Positions 23,644-35,046 of a DNA stretch of 64,000 nucleotides are shown here, in pieces. Made by a program: the position numbers and the translations under genes. Position 1 is the first letter of the stretch. Each line of letters opens with the position of its first letter. The DNA comes from Diphasiastrum complanatum (taxonomy: Eukaryota; Streptophyta; Lycopodiopsida; Lycopodiales; Lycopodiaceae): the NCBI GenBank assembly GCA_029204225.1, contig CM055104.1, positions 47,996,451 to 48,060,450 of the forward strand. The letters are read 5' to 3'. A model generated the notes under the pieces. The model saw nothing but the letters and a program-made list of their open reading frames with translations, ran no database searches and was not told the origin of the DNA.

Positions 23644-24977
23644 CTACGTAGTATAACGCAACTGAGGACCAGTGAATTTGTTGCTTTCAAACGCTGGTGG
23701 CCTATCCATTTGTAATAAAACTGCTCCAAATGCAACATCACTTGCATCTGTTCTCACGACGTAAGGTAAATCTGGATTTGCAATTTGTAGCACGGGAGCT
23801 GAAACAATCATTGTTTTAAGTTTCTCAAAACACTGATTCAATTCCTCGTTCCAAATAACAGGTGGACTAGGTTGATTCCTCTTTTTCTTTTTATTAACAA
23901 TTTTTTTTGTCAGATTATTAAGCGGTGCTGCTAACTTAGCATAATCCTCAATAAATCTCTTGAAAAAAAGTGTAAAACCTAAAAAAGACTTTACCTGCCT
24001 CACAGTTTTCGGAATTGGCCACTCAATCACAATCTTGATTTTATCCTCATCAATCTTGATCCCATTTACTGTGATCTTATGACCGAGATAAAGCAACTCT
24101 TGCTTAAAGAATTCACACTTGGACTCTTTAGTGTAGAGTAACTCTTGACGGAGCTTCATCAAGACGATTTTTAAGTGTTCTACATGTTCGACCAAGGATT
24201 TACTGTAAACGAGAATGTGTTCAAAGAATACTACCACAAACTTCCCCAAATATAGACGAAATAAATCGTTCATCATTTGCTGAAACATTGCTGGAGCATT
24301 CGTTAATCCAAATGGCAACACTAGAAATTCATAATGACCAAATCTAGAACGAAATCTTGTCTTTTGGACATCTTCTGACTTAATTCTTATCTGATGGTAC
24401 CCTGTCCTGAGATCTATCTTGGTGAAATACTGTGCTCCACCCAAGCGATCTACAAGGTCATCCATCCTGGGTAATGGATATTTATCTTTATAGTCACTTT
24501 TTGATTTGAAATCTCTGTCTCCTCTTTTTGAGAGAACCTATAAGGTTGTCTAGAGACAGGTTGACTTCCTGGAATTAACTCAAACCTGTGGTTTACTAAC
24601 CTAGACGGTGGTAAACCATGAGGTAATTCAGATGGAAAAACATCCCTAAATTCATTTATGATCTGTTCTTTCACTGCTTGTTCATGATCTAAATTTACTA
24701 AGTTAAGAATTGCTGAGAATTCACAACCATTTAGATTCATTTCAGAAACATCCACAACTGGAATAACATAAATTGAAAAAACTTCATACTCAGAATAATC
24801 CAATGTTTCCATTTTATTAATTGTAGAAATCTGATCCAATGGACGTACAAAATTATTGCCAAATAATGGAACTACCTTATCACCCTCCTTGAAAGTGAGA
24901 ACATGCTTCTCAAGATCAATTAACAGAGAAGGCGATTTACTAAATAACCATTCGTAACCTAAAATCTCTCTACACAT
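23644..24977 (-). pseudogene. Gypsy G protease end and reverse transcriptase
   Basis: The segment 24450-24977 is the protease-RT linker (FRDVFPSELPHGLPPSR, HRFELIPGSQP). The segment 23644-24465 is RT: YFTKIDLRTGYHQIRIK (first Asp), FGLTNAPAMFQQMMN and the thumb with FLGFTLFFKRFIEDYAKLAAPL. It runs on to the RNase H start VVRTDASDVAFGAVL. The catalytic pair expected as FIDDILVYS instead reads FFEHILVYS, with both Asp codons (24217-24222) replaced. Gag and most of the protease are missing because the sequence switches to a Copia leader at about 24985. Confidence 0.87.
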
Positions 24978-24984
24978 TTGCCAT

Positions 24985-25693
24985 AGAAACCTTAATGACT
25001 CTTTTCAAACCTTACAAATACTCAAACAAATTGAGTAGGATTGAATAATGTGACTTGGATCTCAATCTCTTTTCTAGAACTTTCAATTGAAGCCAATCTA
25101 TATCAAATTCTACAAAAGATTTGCATAGATGCTCTATATGCACTAGAAACTCTCAAAGGTTTCACTTAACGACAGATCCAAGGATGTTTTCTAGCAAATT
25201 GATGCTTCTAAACTTGACCCTATCACTCTTGAACAAATCTTGAGTGATGGTACAATGGATTTCATCCTCTCACCTTGCATATCACTCCTTAATCTATGAT
25301 TTTTGGCAAAATCACTCTCAACTTCAACATACACTCAAAAAATCAGAGAATATCAATTAATGCACCTAATTCAAGCTTCAATTTTAATTTTTTGGCTGAT
25401 CTAATCCAAGAACTAATCAAGGGATTAGATTCACTATAGAAAATGCTTGATTTTGCACTAAAAATCACTCAAATTGGGTATGTGAGTCAAATTCTACAAA
25501 ATTTTGAAATTTCTCAGTCAAAACCGGATCTGTATGGCCTCACACGTGTTAAAAGAGTTCCTACAGCCCACAACAAGATCTGGACCAAAAATTTTGAGGA
25601 TAGCTATCAAATCCAACTCGCTACACAAAATTTGACTAGTTTCCAAAAAATTGCTAATCTTGGCTTTGATTTGGATTAACCCTATCAATGTCA
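24985..25693 (-). other. Leader of Copia element D (internal remnant)
   Basis: Non-coding sequence of the style seen in the leaders of Copia-1, A and B, ending at a primer site. It is fused directly to Gypsy G, so the coding part of D is missing. A G-box variant CACACGTGTTA lies at 25541-25551. Confidence 0.6.
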
Positions 25694-25705
25694 ACTCTGA
25701 TACCA
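25694..25705 (-). other. Primer-binding site of Copia D
   Basis: The minus strand reads TGGTATCAGAGT, one mismatch from the iMet primer site, directly against the LTR start at 25706. Confidence 0.8.
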
Positions 25706-26537
25706 TGTGAAAAAAGTACAAAAAGGACCAAGAGTGGATCCTAATCTGATCCTCAAGAGGGATTGGTTGTCAGATTACTTGATCTATCAATCTATTTCAG
25801 ATTAAAATCAATCTAGATCAATTCTAGACACAAAATCCTAACAAGAACAGTCATTAATTGAAGGTAAGTGTACTTTATGGTTTCACACGTGTGAAACATT
25901 GTCTAGGTACGGACTCCAACCTGAAAATCAAGTACACATTGATAGAACCTCAAAACAATCAAAACAAATGTAGACAAATGGAGAGAATCACTCAAAATTG
26001 CTTCCAAAACCAAGATTGGTGTCTCACAATGATTATGGCCAAATGTGGCTCTATATATACAATAAGTGGGAGCTCATGGTACTGATCATCTCTCTGATCC
26101 CACATGTGTGAAGGTGCTTTTTCATATGATGATTCATCATGCAAAACTGACACTTGGACAAAACCTTCTATTTTGAGCACTTTTGGTCTATTTTCCTTCT
26201 ATATGGAGATCTACTTGGAAATCTTCTAGAACTCATAATTCGCCTACTTTAGCTTATTCCACATGTGTGAGCTGTCCTCTACACATGGGATATGACACCT
26301 AACCAAAGAATGTGGCTCATGCAATCAATAGATTGATGCCATGTGTCATATGTCTAGAAAACTAGTTTTTGGCCTTTTTAGCCACTAGAACTTGAATTAA
26401 ATCATATGTACATCCTATATGATTATGGTACATGACAAGTACACTAGTTTCACACGTGAGAACAAGCTCCATGCATGTGTGTTTATCTATATACAAGATT
26501 TTTGGCCTCTACCAAGCTTATTTTTGCATTTTTTACA
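25706..26537 (-). repeat. 5' LTR of Copia D
   Basis: An 832-base TG...CA interval with imperfect inverted ends (TGTGAAAAAAG / GCATTTTTTACA). It contains TTCACACGTGTGAA at 25882-25895, a degenerate G-box at 26449-26460 and TATATATA near 26052. A second, partial copy lies at 56471-56920 and confirms the left part. Confidence 0.75.
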
Positions 26538-26544
26538 ATATATT

Positions 26545-27060
26545 GTAATCGATTGTCAGTACTTGGAAACCCAGTGATTGTAGAGCATGATCCTTCTTCT
26601 TGTACCATTGTCGCGCAGATTGCTTCAAACCGTAGATGCTCTTGTGCATTCGGCAGGCGTAGGTGGCAAATGATGTGCAAATGTAGCCGGGAGGTTGGTC
26701 TATGTAGACCTCTTCGTCTAATTCGCCATCTAAGAATGTGATTTTTTCATCAATTATGTGGATTTTGAGGTCATAAGCAGGTGCATATGCAAACAATAAA
26801 CGTAGGGACACATGCTTGACTACTGGAGAGAAGGTCTCAGTGTAATCGATACCGTACTTCTGAGAGAAACCCTTCGCTACAAGTTTGGCCTCTAGACACA
26901 TTTCCATTCAATCCATACTTCAATTCGTATAACCATTTGCATTGCATGGTTTTTTGCTTATTTGGTATTGGTCGTAGCATCTATACCTCATTCTTCTTCA
27001 TGGATTAGATCTCCTCATTCACGGCTTGCACCCATTTGTTTGCAGAACCAAACAATAGTT
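26545..27060 (-). pseudogene. Copia reverse transcriptase fragment
   Basis: The open part 26533-26907 encodes AKLVAKGFSQKYGIDYTETFSPVVK, a degraded DEKITFLDGELDEEVYIDQPPGY (the catalytic Asp of the usual MDVKTAFLNG is replaced), and SIYGLKQSARQWY. Upstream to about 27050, the RT start (WVQAVNEEI, CKWLYELKYG) is readable with stops. The ETFSPV-K-SLR and VYIDQPPGY style differs from the A/B/Copia-1 group, so this is another Copia lineage. The LTR of D lies directly to its left. Confidence 0.85.
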
Positions 27061-27260
27061 TATTTAGATTAAATGTAATGAAATACAAGTCAGTGATGCC
27101 GGTGAGCACAAGACAATTGTAGGTGAAACCGCGTGCTCACAAAGATGAAGAAACAAAATGTTTCTATTACCAAAGCTTTGCTAGCTTTCAACTCCCAACC
27201 TGACAAAAAGACATGAAGTGAAAATGTTTGCGAACATCACGAAAGAACACGAATAAAAAA
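27061..27260. other. No gene seen
   Basis: Contains CACGAA and TTCGCGAA-like words but no coding sequence or recognised repeat. Confidence 0.4.
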
Positions 27261-28604
27261 TGTTCACAAACATCCTGATGAAAAGACACGAATGCGAAAT
27301 ATTCGCGAAGGAAAAATGTTTGTGACACAACAGGAGAAGTCAGACAACACAAAGGTCAAACGACTCGAAGCGACACAAAAATCTTCGCGACACTTTTCGA
27401 CCTTCACATTTCAAAGGATCGGGAAGATCATACAAGTATCAAGAGTACAAATCTCTTATCTGTGTTGATAGATCCCCTGCTCCAAAGGACATGTTGTTTA
27501 TCTTTATGCTTTTTTCAGAATCGTTTATGCCTGTTACCAGGCTTAAAGGCATTCATTAGATGTCTTCTTGATTTAACAATGCCAACCTAGGCAGAAGGAC
27601 AGAGTGTCGTTGTAGTATGTTTCTTTGTCCTGCCTGTCAGAGGACTACTCAGAGACTTCACTCTTGAACGCACTTACATTCTGCATAGGATGCAAGCCTA
27701 GAATGCTCATTCACAAACCAGCATGCAAACCAATGAACGTTCACTAGTTTTCTACAGCTACCTACACTTAAAATGGACTGAAATCAGAGACTACACTACA
27801 TTAACACTGAGCTACCTTGCATAACTTGACAAAAACAAGAAACAAAGCTAAACTACAGCATGTTAGAAGTCCAAGAATCAAGAAAACAACCAGTCTATTG
27901 ATTCTTGGACATCCCAAGAACATCAAGAACTGGATTGTACAGAGATATGCAAGAATCACACCATAGATCCAACCTATTTAGTTTACTTGAATGCTGGCTC
28001 CCACATTAATCCACAAGAAAACATGAAATCTAATCCACTTTACAAAAGCAACAAATCTAATCCACTCTACAGTCCACAACCACACACAAAAGGAGGGAAG
28101 GGCAAGATCATAAATGAATCACTCAAGAAACAAGCATGATCCAAGAGCTCAAGGGTTGCACAAAAGTCATGAAGGCTCTTCTCATTTCAGCATGCAATGC
28201 ACAAAAAGCTCCTCTTCACAAAGAGGGAGTCTCTTAAATAAGCAAGAGAGATACTTAGGTGGCATCCTAGTGGAATTTCCACATTTCAAAAACTACAAGT
28301 GGAATAATGCTCTCCACTAGAGGTCACCATCAAAAGGTGGCTCACACTACTTTCTTTAATAGGGGTCTACTTGCATTTATTACATTTGCCTAGAAATACT
28401 AGTTCCTACATGGTCATTCCATCTTCCGGGATTCACCATGAGGTGTACACAGTTCTTACTCGTCTTTCCTAGCTAGTATTTCTCGGCTCTCAGTCTTCAT
28501 TAGTCTCGTCTTCTCAGAGACCTCCTCAATCTAAGGTGAGAGGTGCTCTTGAGTTGCTCTGTCCAAGTATCTTGGGGATTCATCAGAATCAGCCAACATC
28601 ATCC
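27261..28604 (-). repeat. Possible 3' LTR of Gypsy H
   Basis: Starts TGTTCACAAA, as does the right LTR at 33368, and ends ACATCA before a polypyrimidine run TCCCACCCCT (a polypurine tract for a minus-strand element). Scattered similarity to the right LTR exists (AACAAGAAACAA, TCTATTGATT), but the two are far diverged. A 13-base inverted repeat (27869-27881 with 27898-27910) lies inside. The call is tentative. Confidence 0.3.
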
Positions 28605-30811
28605 CACCCCTAATGTGTTGCAGGACCCACTGCAACTCATATTGGACGATGTCGCTCCGCTTTCGCATTGGCATCTTCGGTCGTCACTTGGAAAAGCGTA
28701 GATCCTCGTTCGCTTACATAAAACCAAGTGCTTATTGTCGCCAGTATTTATCACAAAAATTGTCTTTCACAAATTGTCACGATTGGATCAGAATGTCTTA
28801 TTGTTATATGTGGTTGACATTCTCAAAATTGGAGAGCTCCCAGCAGCTTCACAACTTGCATGCTTGAGTGCTTCCCATGTGTCTCTTTGTTTGTCACTTG
28901 TATCTGCCATTGATGGTTTCATCTTTGGTTTCTTGGCAGATTCTAACTCCTGGGAGGTCTGTATCCTCTCTTTTCTTCTAGGTGTCTTTGTGGTTCTTCC
29001 CTCAGTTGAAATTCCGGTCTCAAGGAAAACCTTTGGTCTGCAGGTTGCACAAACTTTGGTTATCAGTCTCAAGGGAATGGATTCATCAAAAACTGGTGGT
29101 AGGAACAATTTTGGATGGACGGTTTGATAACGGTAAGGAAACATGATGAAGGCTTGGCGAAAGGATGAAAGAACTGATAGTTCTACAGTTGCAACCTTGG
29201 ACCCTTGCAATGCCGAGCTTTGACCACCACTTGTTGGGTGAAGAGCTCACTTTATTTGTAGGTTCATAGTTGTCTTCATCTTTCTTTTTCTTTTCTGCAA
29301 CTCTTTCTTTCGATCCGTTACTTTTGGATCTCTTTGGCTTCATAGGAGGGGATTCAACTATTATTGCTCCGGAGAGTTTTTTTTTATCAAGCTTGATCTG
29401 ACTCATCTGTTGCTTAAATTTTGTCCTTTCCTCCTCAGCTTCTTGGATCTCTCTCTTTATTTGTTCTGGCTACTTTGTCTGCTTTCTAGATCTTCGTTTG
29501 GCTAATCGTCCATTGTAGGTGGCAGTTGGTCTCCACAGGACATTTGCAAAGATCTATCAGTTGCTTCGGTAAGACTATCAAAACTGGGGATTTCTTAGAA
29601 GAACAGTAAACTGATGATAAACAAACAGATGGAAGGGAGGGTGGTGGTGACAACGGTAGATGGTGTGGGCGATAGGCATGAGAATGGGCACATGAGTATG
29701 GCAAGAGGCCGATTGACGAAAGAGACTGATTTCCCATGTTTGTTTTTCCCTTTTTGAAGATCTTCGTCGTGGCTGAGGTACTTCTTCTGATTGAGTCTCC
29801 TTGGATTACCCATCTGTCTTCTTAGCCTTGTCATTTTCATATTTGACTTGTGACCTTGGATGTCGATCTTGCTGACGTTGTTGTAGGCAGCGTAACTGCT
29901 CTAGTGAATCCAGGCAGATCCACAGTGGATCCAGGCAGATCCACTCTCTCTCTCTCCCCCCCCCCCAAAAAAAAAAAATCTCTTGGTGGGGATGTTGTTG
30001 TGGGTACCTGTTCATGTTCAAGATTGGATCAGTGTGTGGAACACGTAGTTGAAACACGTTGAACATGCGACTAGACTAAAGATTGAACAAATTTTAACTA
30101 AATTTGTTTCGATCTTGTTGTAGTTGACTCGAATATTAATATGGCAATGAGATGCAGGAATGAACTCTGACTGTACATGGATTTTTGATATTCCTCAACA
30201 GTCCTAAACTATTGTACAAGGTAATCTGAAGATGGATTGATGAATGAAAATGTGTTTTGGAGATGCTCTACAGAAGACTCTCGTGCAGTAGCTATTCCTC
30301 ATGCAAAAATCAGTCACACAAAATAGGTGAAGAAAAACAAGGAAATAAACAAACGTGACAGATAGTGAAAATTGTATAGCACTTGTCGAGCAAAACTTGC
30401 ATTCATCAACATTGATAATGTACCTTGATAGTTGCAATATTTTAGTTGCTTTGTAGAGTAATGTGACTTACTTTGACATGCCCTTGTCAAAACAAGTCAG
30501 GGTTGGTGACACTAAAATATACCATCATTGATAGCAGATATTGTAAGATATAGCTTGAGATGCAGGTATGGGTGAGGTACTGTGTCCTGAGGACCTCTTT
30601 GAACAAGAGATTCAGAACCGAATCTCTATCTAGGTTTTTGAAACCTAGATTTATTATGTATTAGCACATTGGAAATCGTATCAACATTTGGAAAGACAAA
30701 ATAGATTTCAGTTTGCAGAAAGGGAGAAAAACTATTAATTCCCTGTGACGGTTGCTCTTGGTTGGACATTGTAGCAGATGACAGAATATTGGTTTCACTT
30801 TCTTTCGACAA
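28605..30811 (-). pseudogene. Unrecognised coding remnants 3' of Gypsy H gag
   Basis: Minus-strand open pieces at 30626-30811, 29086-29406 (Lys-rich, KPKRSKSNGSKERVAEKKKK) and 28788-29210 (TEGRTTKTPRRKERIQ, EALKHASCEAAGSS). I see no DSG/DTG protease, RT or integrase motif anywhere here. Either pol has been lost and the element encoded a Gag plus an accessory protein, or these are shadows in decayed sequence. A C11/A12 low-complexity run sits at about 29957-29979. Confidence 0.35.
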
Positions 30812-30925
30812 GGACTCATTTCATATTGTCTTTTCTCATTATGGAACTGGTGTATTGGACGGTGATGTAGTAGAAGTTTACAAGAAACTTCTCGATTGAG
30901 CAGCAGGTTTAATTGTTGGTTGCTA

Positions 30926-32150
30926 TGGTGCTCGTGTTGTTGTCATGAAGATCCTATTGTGATTCATAACTGACGTGACGGGCAGGTAGGATCTCGGTCG
31001 GTTGTCTCGGGCAATCTTTGAAACTGTGTTTTCCGATACAGTTGGGACACTTAGGATGGTACTTGGTCTTGACTGGACAATCAACAATGAAGTGGCCAGT
31101 TTCACCACAAATGAAACATCTGGTGTGCAGTGGCCCTTGTATAACTGCATAGCCATCTTGTATGGCTAGTGGGTCTGGACTTTCTGATGGATAGTCAGGA
31201 TAAGGCAAGGCATTTCCAGATTCGGATGGGTGTTTTTCATATTGTTGAACTGTATTTGCTTGGATAGGTCAATATGAAGCATCAACATGATGCGTAGCCC
31301 GGCAGTGTGGGCACCATATTGTTTGTCGTCTATAAGGTACCTGTGCAGGGTTTGACTGACCAAGCATACTACTTTGGATAGACTTCAGGGTAGCTTGAAA
31401 CTCATTGGTGAGTTTCTCCATCTGTAGTTGATGTTGCTTATTAAGCAACTCCAACTGGGATTTCCAAAGCTGATCTCGGGTGTCCTCGATCGGCTTTGAC
31501 TCATGGACAGGAGCATGTGGTGCTCGCCTTTCCCTGGATTCATCAACATCTGATCCTTCGTCTTCTTCCTTGATGGCATCAGACATAGCTAACTTTAGGC
31601 TCGTATATTCTTCATTGGATATAAGCTCGCGTCTAATCCCTCTTGGAAGGCCGACTAAAAACCAGATGATGAGCATCTGTTAAGAGGGCTGTTCTTGTAC
31701 TTGACTTTTGAGACATTTGAAACACCCAATATAATCTCATACTCGTTCATCTTTTGTCATTTTGATATTACTTAGCTTGACAAAAGGGCTTTCTATCAAG
31801 CGAAATGGCTTGAAGCGTTTGATAAAGGCCTCCTTCAAGAGTGACCAGTCACGTTTAACTTCACGATCAAGGTTAAAAAACCACTCTCGTGCGCGATCGA
31901 TCATAGTCATCGAGAAGAGCTGTACCATGGCCTCTGGTGATGTCTCGCCGTAGACATCACAAACATTCTCAAAGACTTGGAAAAGTCTTTGAGGATCAGT
32001 GTTACCATCGTACTTAGGTAGGTTTAGCTTTTGTGTCCAATTTTCAGTACATGGAACATTATTTGTGAAAGCTCCGTTTAAGTGAGCTCGTGTGTGTGAG
32101 GATTCGGCAGCATGGAATTGTTGTCGTTCGTATGGAGCTTCATAACGCAT
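30926..32150 (-). pseudogene. Gypsy H Gag with two zinc knuckles
   Basis: The segment 31737-32150 has the capsid core LNLPKYDGNTDPQRLFQVFE, AREWFFNLDREVKRDWSLLKEAFIKRF. The segment 31269-31676 has a coiled-coil-like LWKSQLELLNKQHQLQMEKL. The segment 30954-31208 has two knuckles, CFICGETGHFIVDC and CPNCIGKHSFKDC. These read in order with frameshifts at about 31700 and 31230. Gag would bind genomic RNA and form the cytoplasmic particle. The start is taken at the ATG at 32150, though the true start may lie further right. It is paired with the tRNA-Asp-type primer site at 33354, about 1.2 kb upstream. Confidence 0.8.
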
Positions 32151-32339
32151 AGATTCTCATCTGTCTAATGGGTTGGTGGATGGCTCTTGGACTTGGGATT
32201 TCATCCGAGAATACCTGTTAAATTGAGCATGTTCGATAGATGGGGAGACCATCTCTGGTGGATAGTCCTTTGTAGTATTCGGATCGTAGGGACGATCCAT
32301 GACAGCTCGTAGAGTGCCGTAGGATTGTGTAAATATGCC

Positions 32340-32800
32340 CGTGGACTCTGGTTACGGTGGATATAGTTGTTGGAATGCGGCGGTTGTGGTCTGATGCGGT
32401 TGATTGAGGTCTATTGCGGTTGTTTGGGGTGTGTGACGGTCGATTGAGGCCTATTGTGGTCTGTTTGCGGTGTGTGATGGTCGATTGTGGTTTGTGGATG
32501 GTGATGAAGGATTCGTAGTCCATAATATTGCGGTCTACTGCGGTCTGTGATGGTGGGATTATTCGTAGTGGGTCGTAAGATGGCTGTTGGGACGGTTGGT
32601 TGCAGTCGATGACGGTGGGATGTATTTGTAGTAGGCCGTAAGATGGCAGTTGTGGCGGTCAGGGACGGTTGTGGTTGTCTATGGTGGTCGTTTGTGGGTT
32701 GTCGATGGTGGTCAATTGTGGTCATTTGCGGTTGGAGGTGATGACGGAGTCATAGGCCGTAATATTGTAGTGGATTGCGATCAAGGACGGTGGGGACGAA
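32340..32800. repeat. Degenerate GC-richer repeat array in the Gypsy H leader
   Basis: Recurrent words such as GGTGTGTGA(C/T)GGTCGATTG and GGCCGTAAGATGGC, with spacings of about 40 and about 80 bases. The minus frames through it give TTIDHHRQP-like repeats that reflect the DNA repeat, not a protein family. Confidence 0.6.
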
Positions 32801-32822
32801 TGCCCGTCGGTCAGAATTTGAG

Positions 32823-33175
32823 TAAGGGCTCCGGCTCCGGTTGAGATTTGATGTCAGTGCTCCGGTTGAGATTTAACTGAAACGCTCCGGTTGAAATTTC
32901 ACTGAAACGCTCCAGTTGAGATCTAATGGAACACGTCGGTTGAGATGCGAGCAAGTGCTCTGGTTGAGATCTGAACAGAGTGCTACGGTTGAGATCTAAT
33001 GGAACACATCGGTTGAGATGCGAGCAAGTGCTCCGGTTCAGATTTGAGCAAAGTGCTCCGGTTGAGATCTGAGCAGAGTGCTCCGATCGAGAACTGAGCA
33101 GAGTGCTCCGGTCAAGATTTAACTAAACACTCCGGTTGAGATGTGAGCGAAATGCTCCGGTTAAGAACTGAACCA
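32823..33175. repeat. 25-base minisatellite, about 14 units
   Basis: Unit GTGCTCCGGTTGAGATCTGA plus GCAGA, best preserved around 33056-33105 and more diverged at the edges. Most units keep CTCCGGTTGAGAT. It lies in the untranslated leader of Gypsy H. Confidence 0.85.
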
Positions 33176-33353
33176 GACTTGAGTCGTGGAGCTCGGCTTG
33201 GTGCGGATTGTGAGACTCTGGTTAAGAAACGAGCAGGACGTTGGTCAAGATTGAAGTGATGAGCTCGACAATGAATGTGTAGGAGCTCTCAAGACGATTG
33301 TGTTGCAACACAGGTAAATGAGATATGGCTTGGTTTAAAGTGTGTGTAGCTGT

Positions 33354-33365
33354 GGAACGGCGCCA
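33354..33365 (-). other. Gypsy H primer-binding site (tRNA-Asp type)
   Basis: The minus strand reads TGGCGCCGTTCC two bases after an LTR end GTGAACA. TGGCGCCGTT is the start of the primer site used by many plant Gypsy elements with tRNA-Asp. Confidence 0.75.
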
Positions 33366-33367
33366 AA

Positions 33368-34634
33368 TGTTCACAAATTCACTGAATCTATGAACACATT
33401 TTTTTTTAATCTTTTTCTTCTTCTTGGATTACTTTACTTCTGTTGTTACGGTTCTTTGTGGTTCTTCTTCTTATTAGAACTGTTATAGAGCAAAAGCATT
33501 ACTCAGGTTTAAACATGTATTCCTAGCCTGTCAGTGGGTAACTCCAATCTGATACTCAGCTACATATGTAACCAGACAAAGCTCAAGAAGATCAACGTTC
33601 AATACAGAGAGCAATCCTACCACTAACTACTAAATCAGAAAACAATCAAGAACCAGATTAACTACTGAAACAAGAAACAAGATAGTATTCTATTGATTAT
33701 TGAAACAAGAAACAAAAAACAATCTAAGAATCAAATCAGAGATGCTGCTCTGAATGTATGCAATTACTAGATGTATAAAATGCATACAGTAGCAGATAGA
33801 CAATATATTGACAGTCCATCTGTGAGCGAGACAATTTTGTAGTAGGATCCAAAGAGATCCAAGAAGTCCGCTAGTAAGCGAGACACTACTCCTGGGAGAA
33901 CACCGCTTCTCTCATGCTAATGCGTTGTGTGGGTCTGTCACACAATGCTTGAAACAAAGAGGATCAATAGATGATGTTGTAGCTGTTATGCACATATCAC
34001 TCTAAATTTTGTCTGCTTGAATGAATTCTTGTCTGTTATTGCTCGTGTATCTCATTCACTTGTTTTATCTATTCCGCACATTGGTTCAATCTTGAATGCT
34101 GAATTAATTTTATAATGTAGATCAGTAGTGTCTGTGTACTTTTTGAAGGATCGTAGGAATGATAACCGGCAGTGACCAGCAATCATATTCGAAATCCATC
34201 CGAATTGATTGCGTTCATGATTCAGCAGTATCAAAGCCTGATTGTTGATATTTGTTTTCAAATCTGAACACCGCTTCTCTCATGCTAATGCGTTGTGTGG
34301 GCCTGTCACACAATGCTTGAAACAAAGAGGATCAATAGATGATGTTGTAGCTGTTATGCACATATCACTCTAAATTTTGTCTGCTTGAATGAATTCTTGT
34401 CTGTTATTGCTCGTGTATCTCATTCACTTGTTTTATCTATTCCGCACATTGGTTCAATCTTGAATGCTGAATTAATTTTATAACGTAGATCAGTAGTGTC
34501 TGTGTACTTTTTGGAGGATCGTAGGAATGATATAACCGGCAGTGACCAGCAATCATATTCAAAATCCATCCGAATTGATTTCGTTCACGATTCAGCAGTA
34601 TCAAAGCCTGATTGTTGATATTTGTTTTCACATC
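33368..34634 (-). repeat. 5' LTR of Gypsy H, right boundary uncertain
   Basis: The left edge TGTTCACAAA is fixed by the primer site. The right edge is ambiguous, because the 3' half is a 368-base tandem duplication that runs straight into a Copia-type plus-strand primer site. The right part could therefore belong to a Copia LTR. Confidence 0.45.
33899..34632. repeat. Tandem duplication of a 368-base LTR segment
   Basis: Copy 1 begins at 33899 and copy 2 at 34267, both with AACACCGCTTCTCTCATGCT. Both end TTTGTTTTCA (34260 and 34630). They differ by only a few substitutions and a 2-base insertion, so the duplication is recent relative to the surrounding decay. Confidence 0.95.
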
Positions 34635-34748
34635 AGTGGTATCAGAGCATTTTTTTTATGTTTCTGAATTTTCCAATTTCCATCAGTGGTATCAGAGCGT
34701 TCTTGACGTTTCTGAATTTCCCAATTTCCATCAGTGGTATCAGAGCCT
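34631..34748 (+). repeat. Three tandem Copia primer-binding sites
   Basis: CATCAGTGGTATCAGAGC occurs at 34631, 34681 and 34729, in units of 50 and 48 bases whose spacers (TTTCTGAATTT-CCAATTTC) also match. Each contains a perfect TGGTATCAGAGC (34637-34648, 34687-34698, 34735-34746). Confidence 0.95.
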
Positions 34749-34842
34749 GTCATAGTCTGACATAGCCGCAAAGCTATCAAATCTAGGAGGCTAAGCATTC
34801 AAAACAAAGAACCATTAACAAGTGAGAACACAATTCACAACA

Positions 34843-35019
34843 ATGGCTTTAATAAGCAGTATACAATCGAAGATCTGTACAATCCTCGACTCATCAGGAT
34901 CCAACTTCCTAGCATGGAAAGTTAAGACCTCGCTTATATTAAAGGGAAAAGGATTATTTCCCTAGGTAGATGGCACCAAGGAGATGCCTACAACAACAGG
35001 CAAGGAGCTACGCGCATTA
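34843..35019 (+). pseudogene. Copia Gag N-terminal fragment
   Basis: From the ATG at 34843 the frame reads MALISSIQSKICTILDSSGS, then NFLAWKVKTSLILKGKGLFP and a stop. NFLAWKVK...LILKGKGL is the N-terminal signature of many plant Copia Gags. It is about 100 bases downstream of the triple primer site, so this is the 5' end of a plus-strand Copia. The element is cut off at about 35020, where an inverted repeat starts and the similarity ends. Confidence 0.7.
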
Positions 35020-35020
35020 G

Positions 35021-35046
35021 GGCCCTTTTTAGACTCAAAAAGGGCC
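35021..35046. other. Hairpin GGCCCTTTTT / AAAAAGGGCC
   Basis: A perfect 10-base inverted repeat with a 6-base loop, exactly where Copia gag similarity ends. It could mark an insertion edge. Confidence 0.6.

Noticed and set aside
27869-27910. A 13-base inverted repeat as a microRNA hairpin
   Set aside because: The arm is too short and the loop ordinary; nothing else supports a precursor.
32218-32725. Minus-strand ORFs with repeated HH-R-P residues
   Set aside because: They follow the underlying degenerate DNA repeat and show no domain.
32823-33175. CRISPR-like array of regularly spaced repeats
   Set aside because: The 25-base units abut directly without unique spacers, and this is plant retrotransposon DNA; it is a minisatellite.
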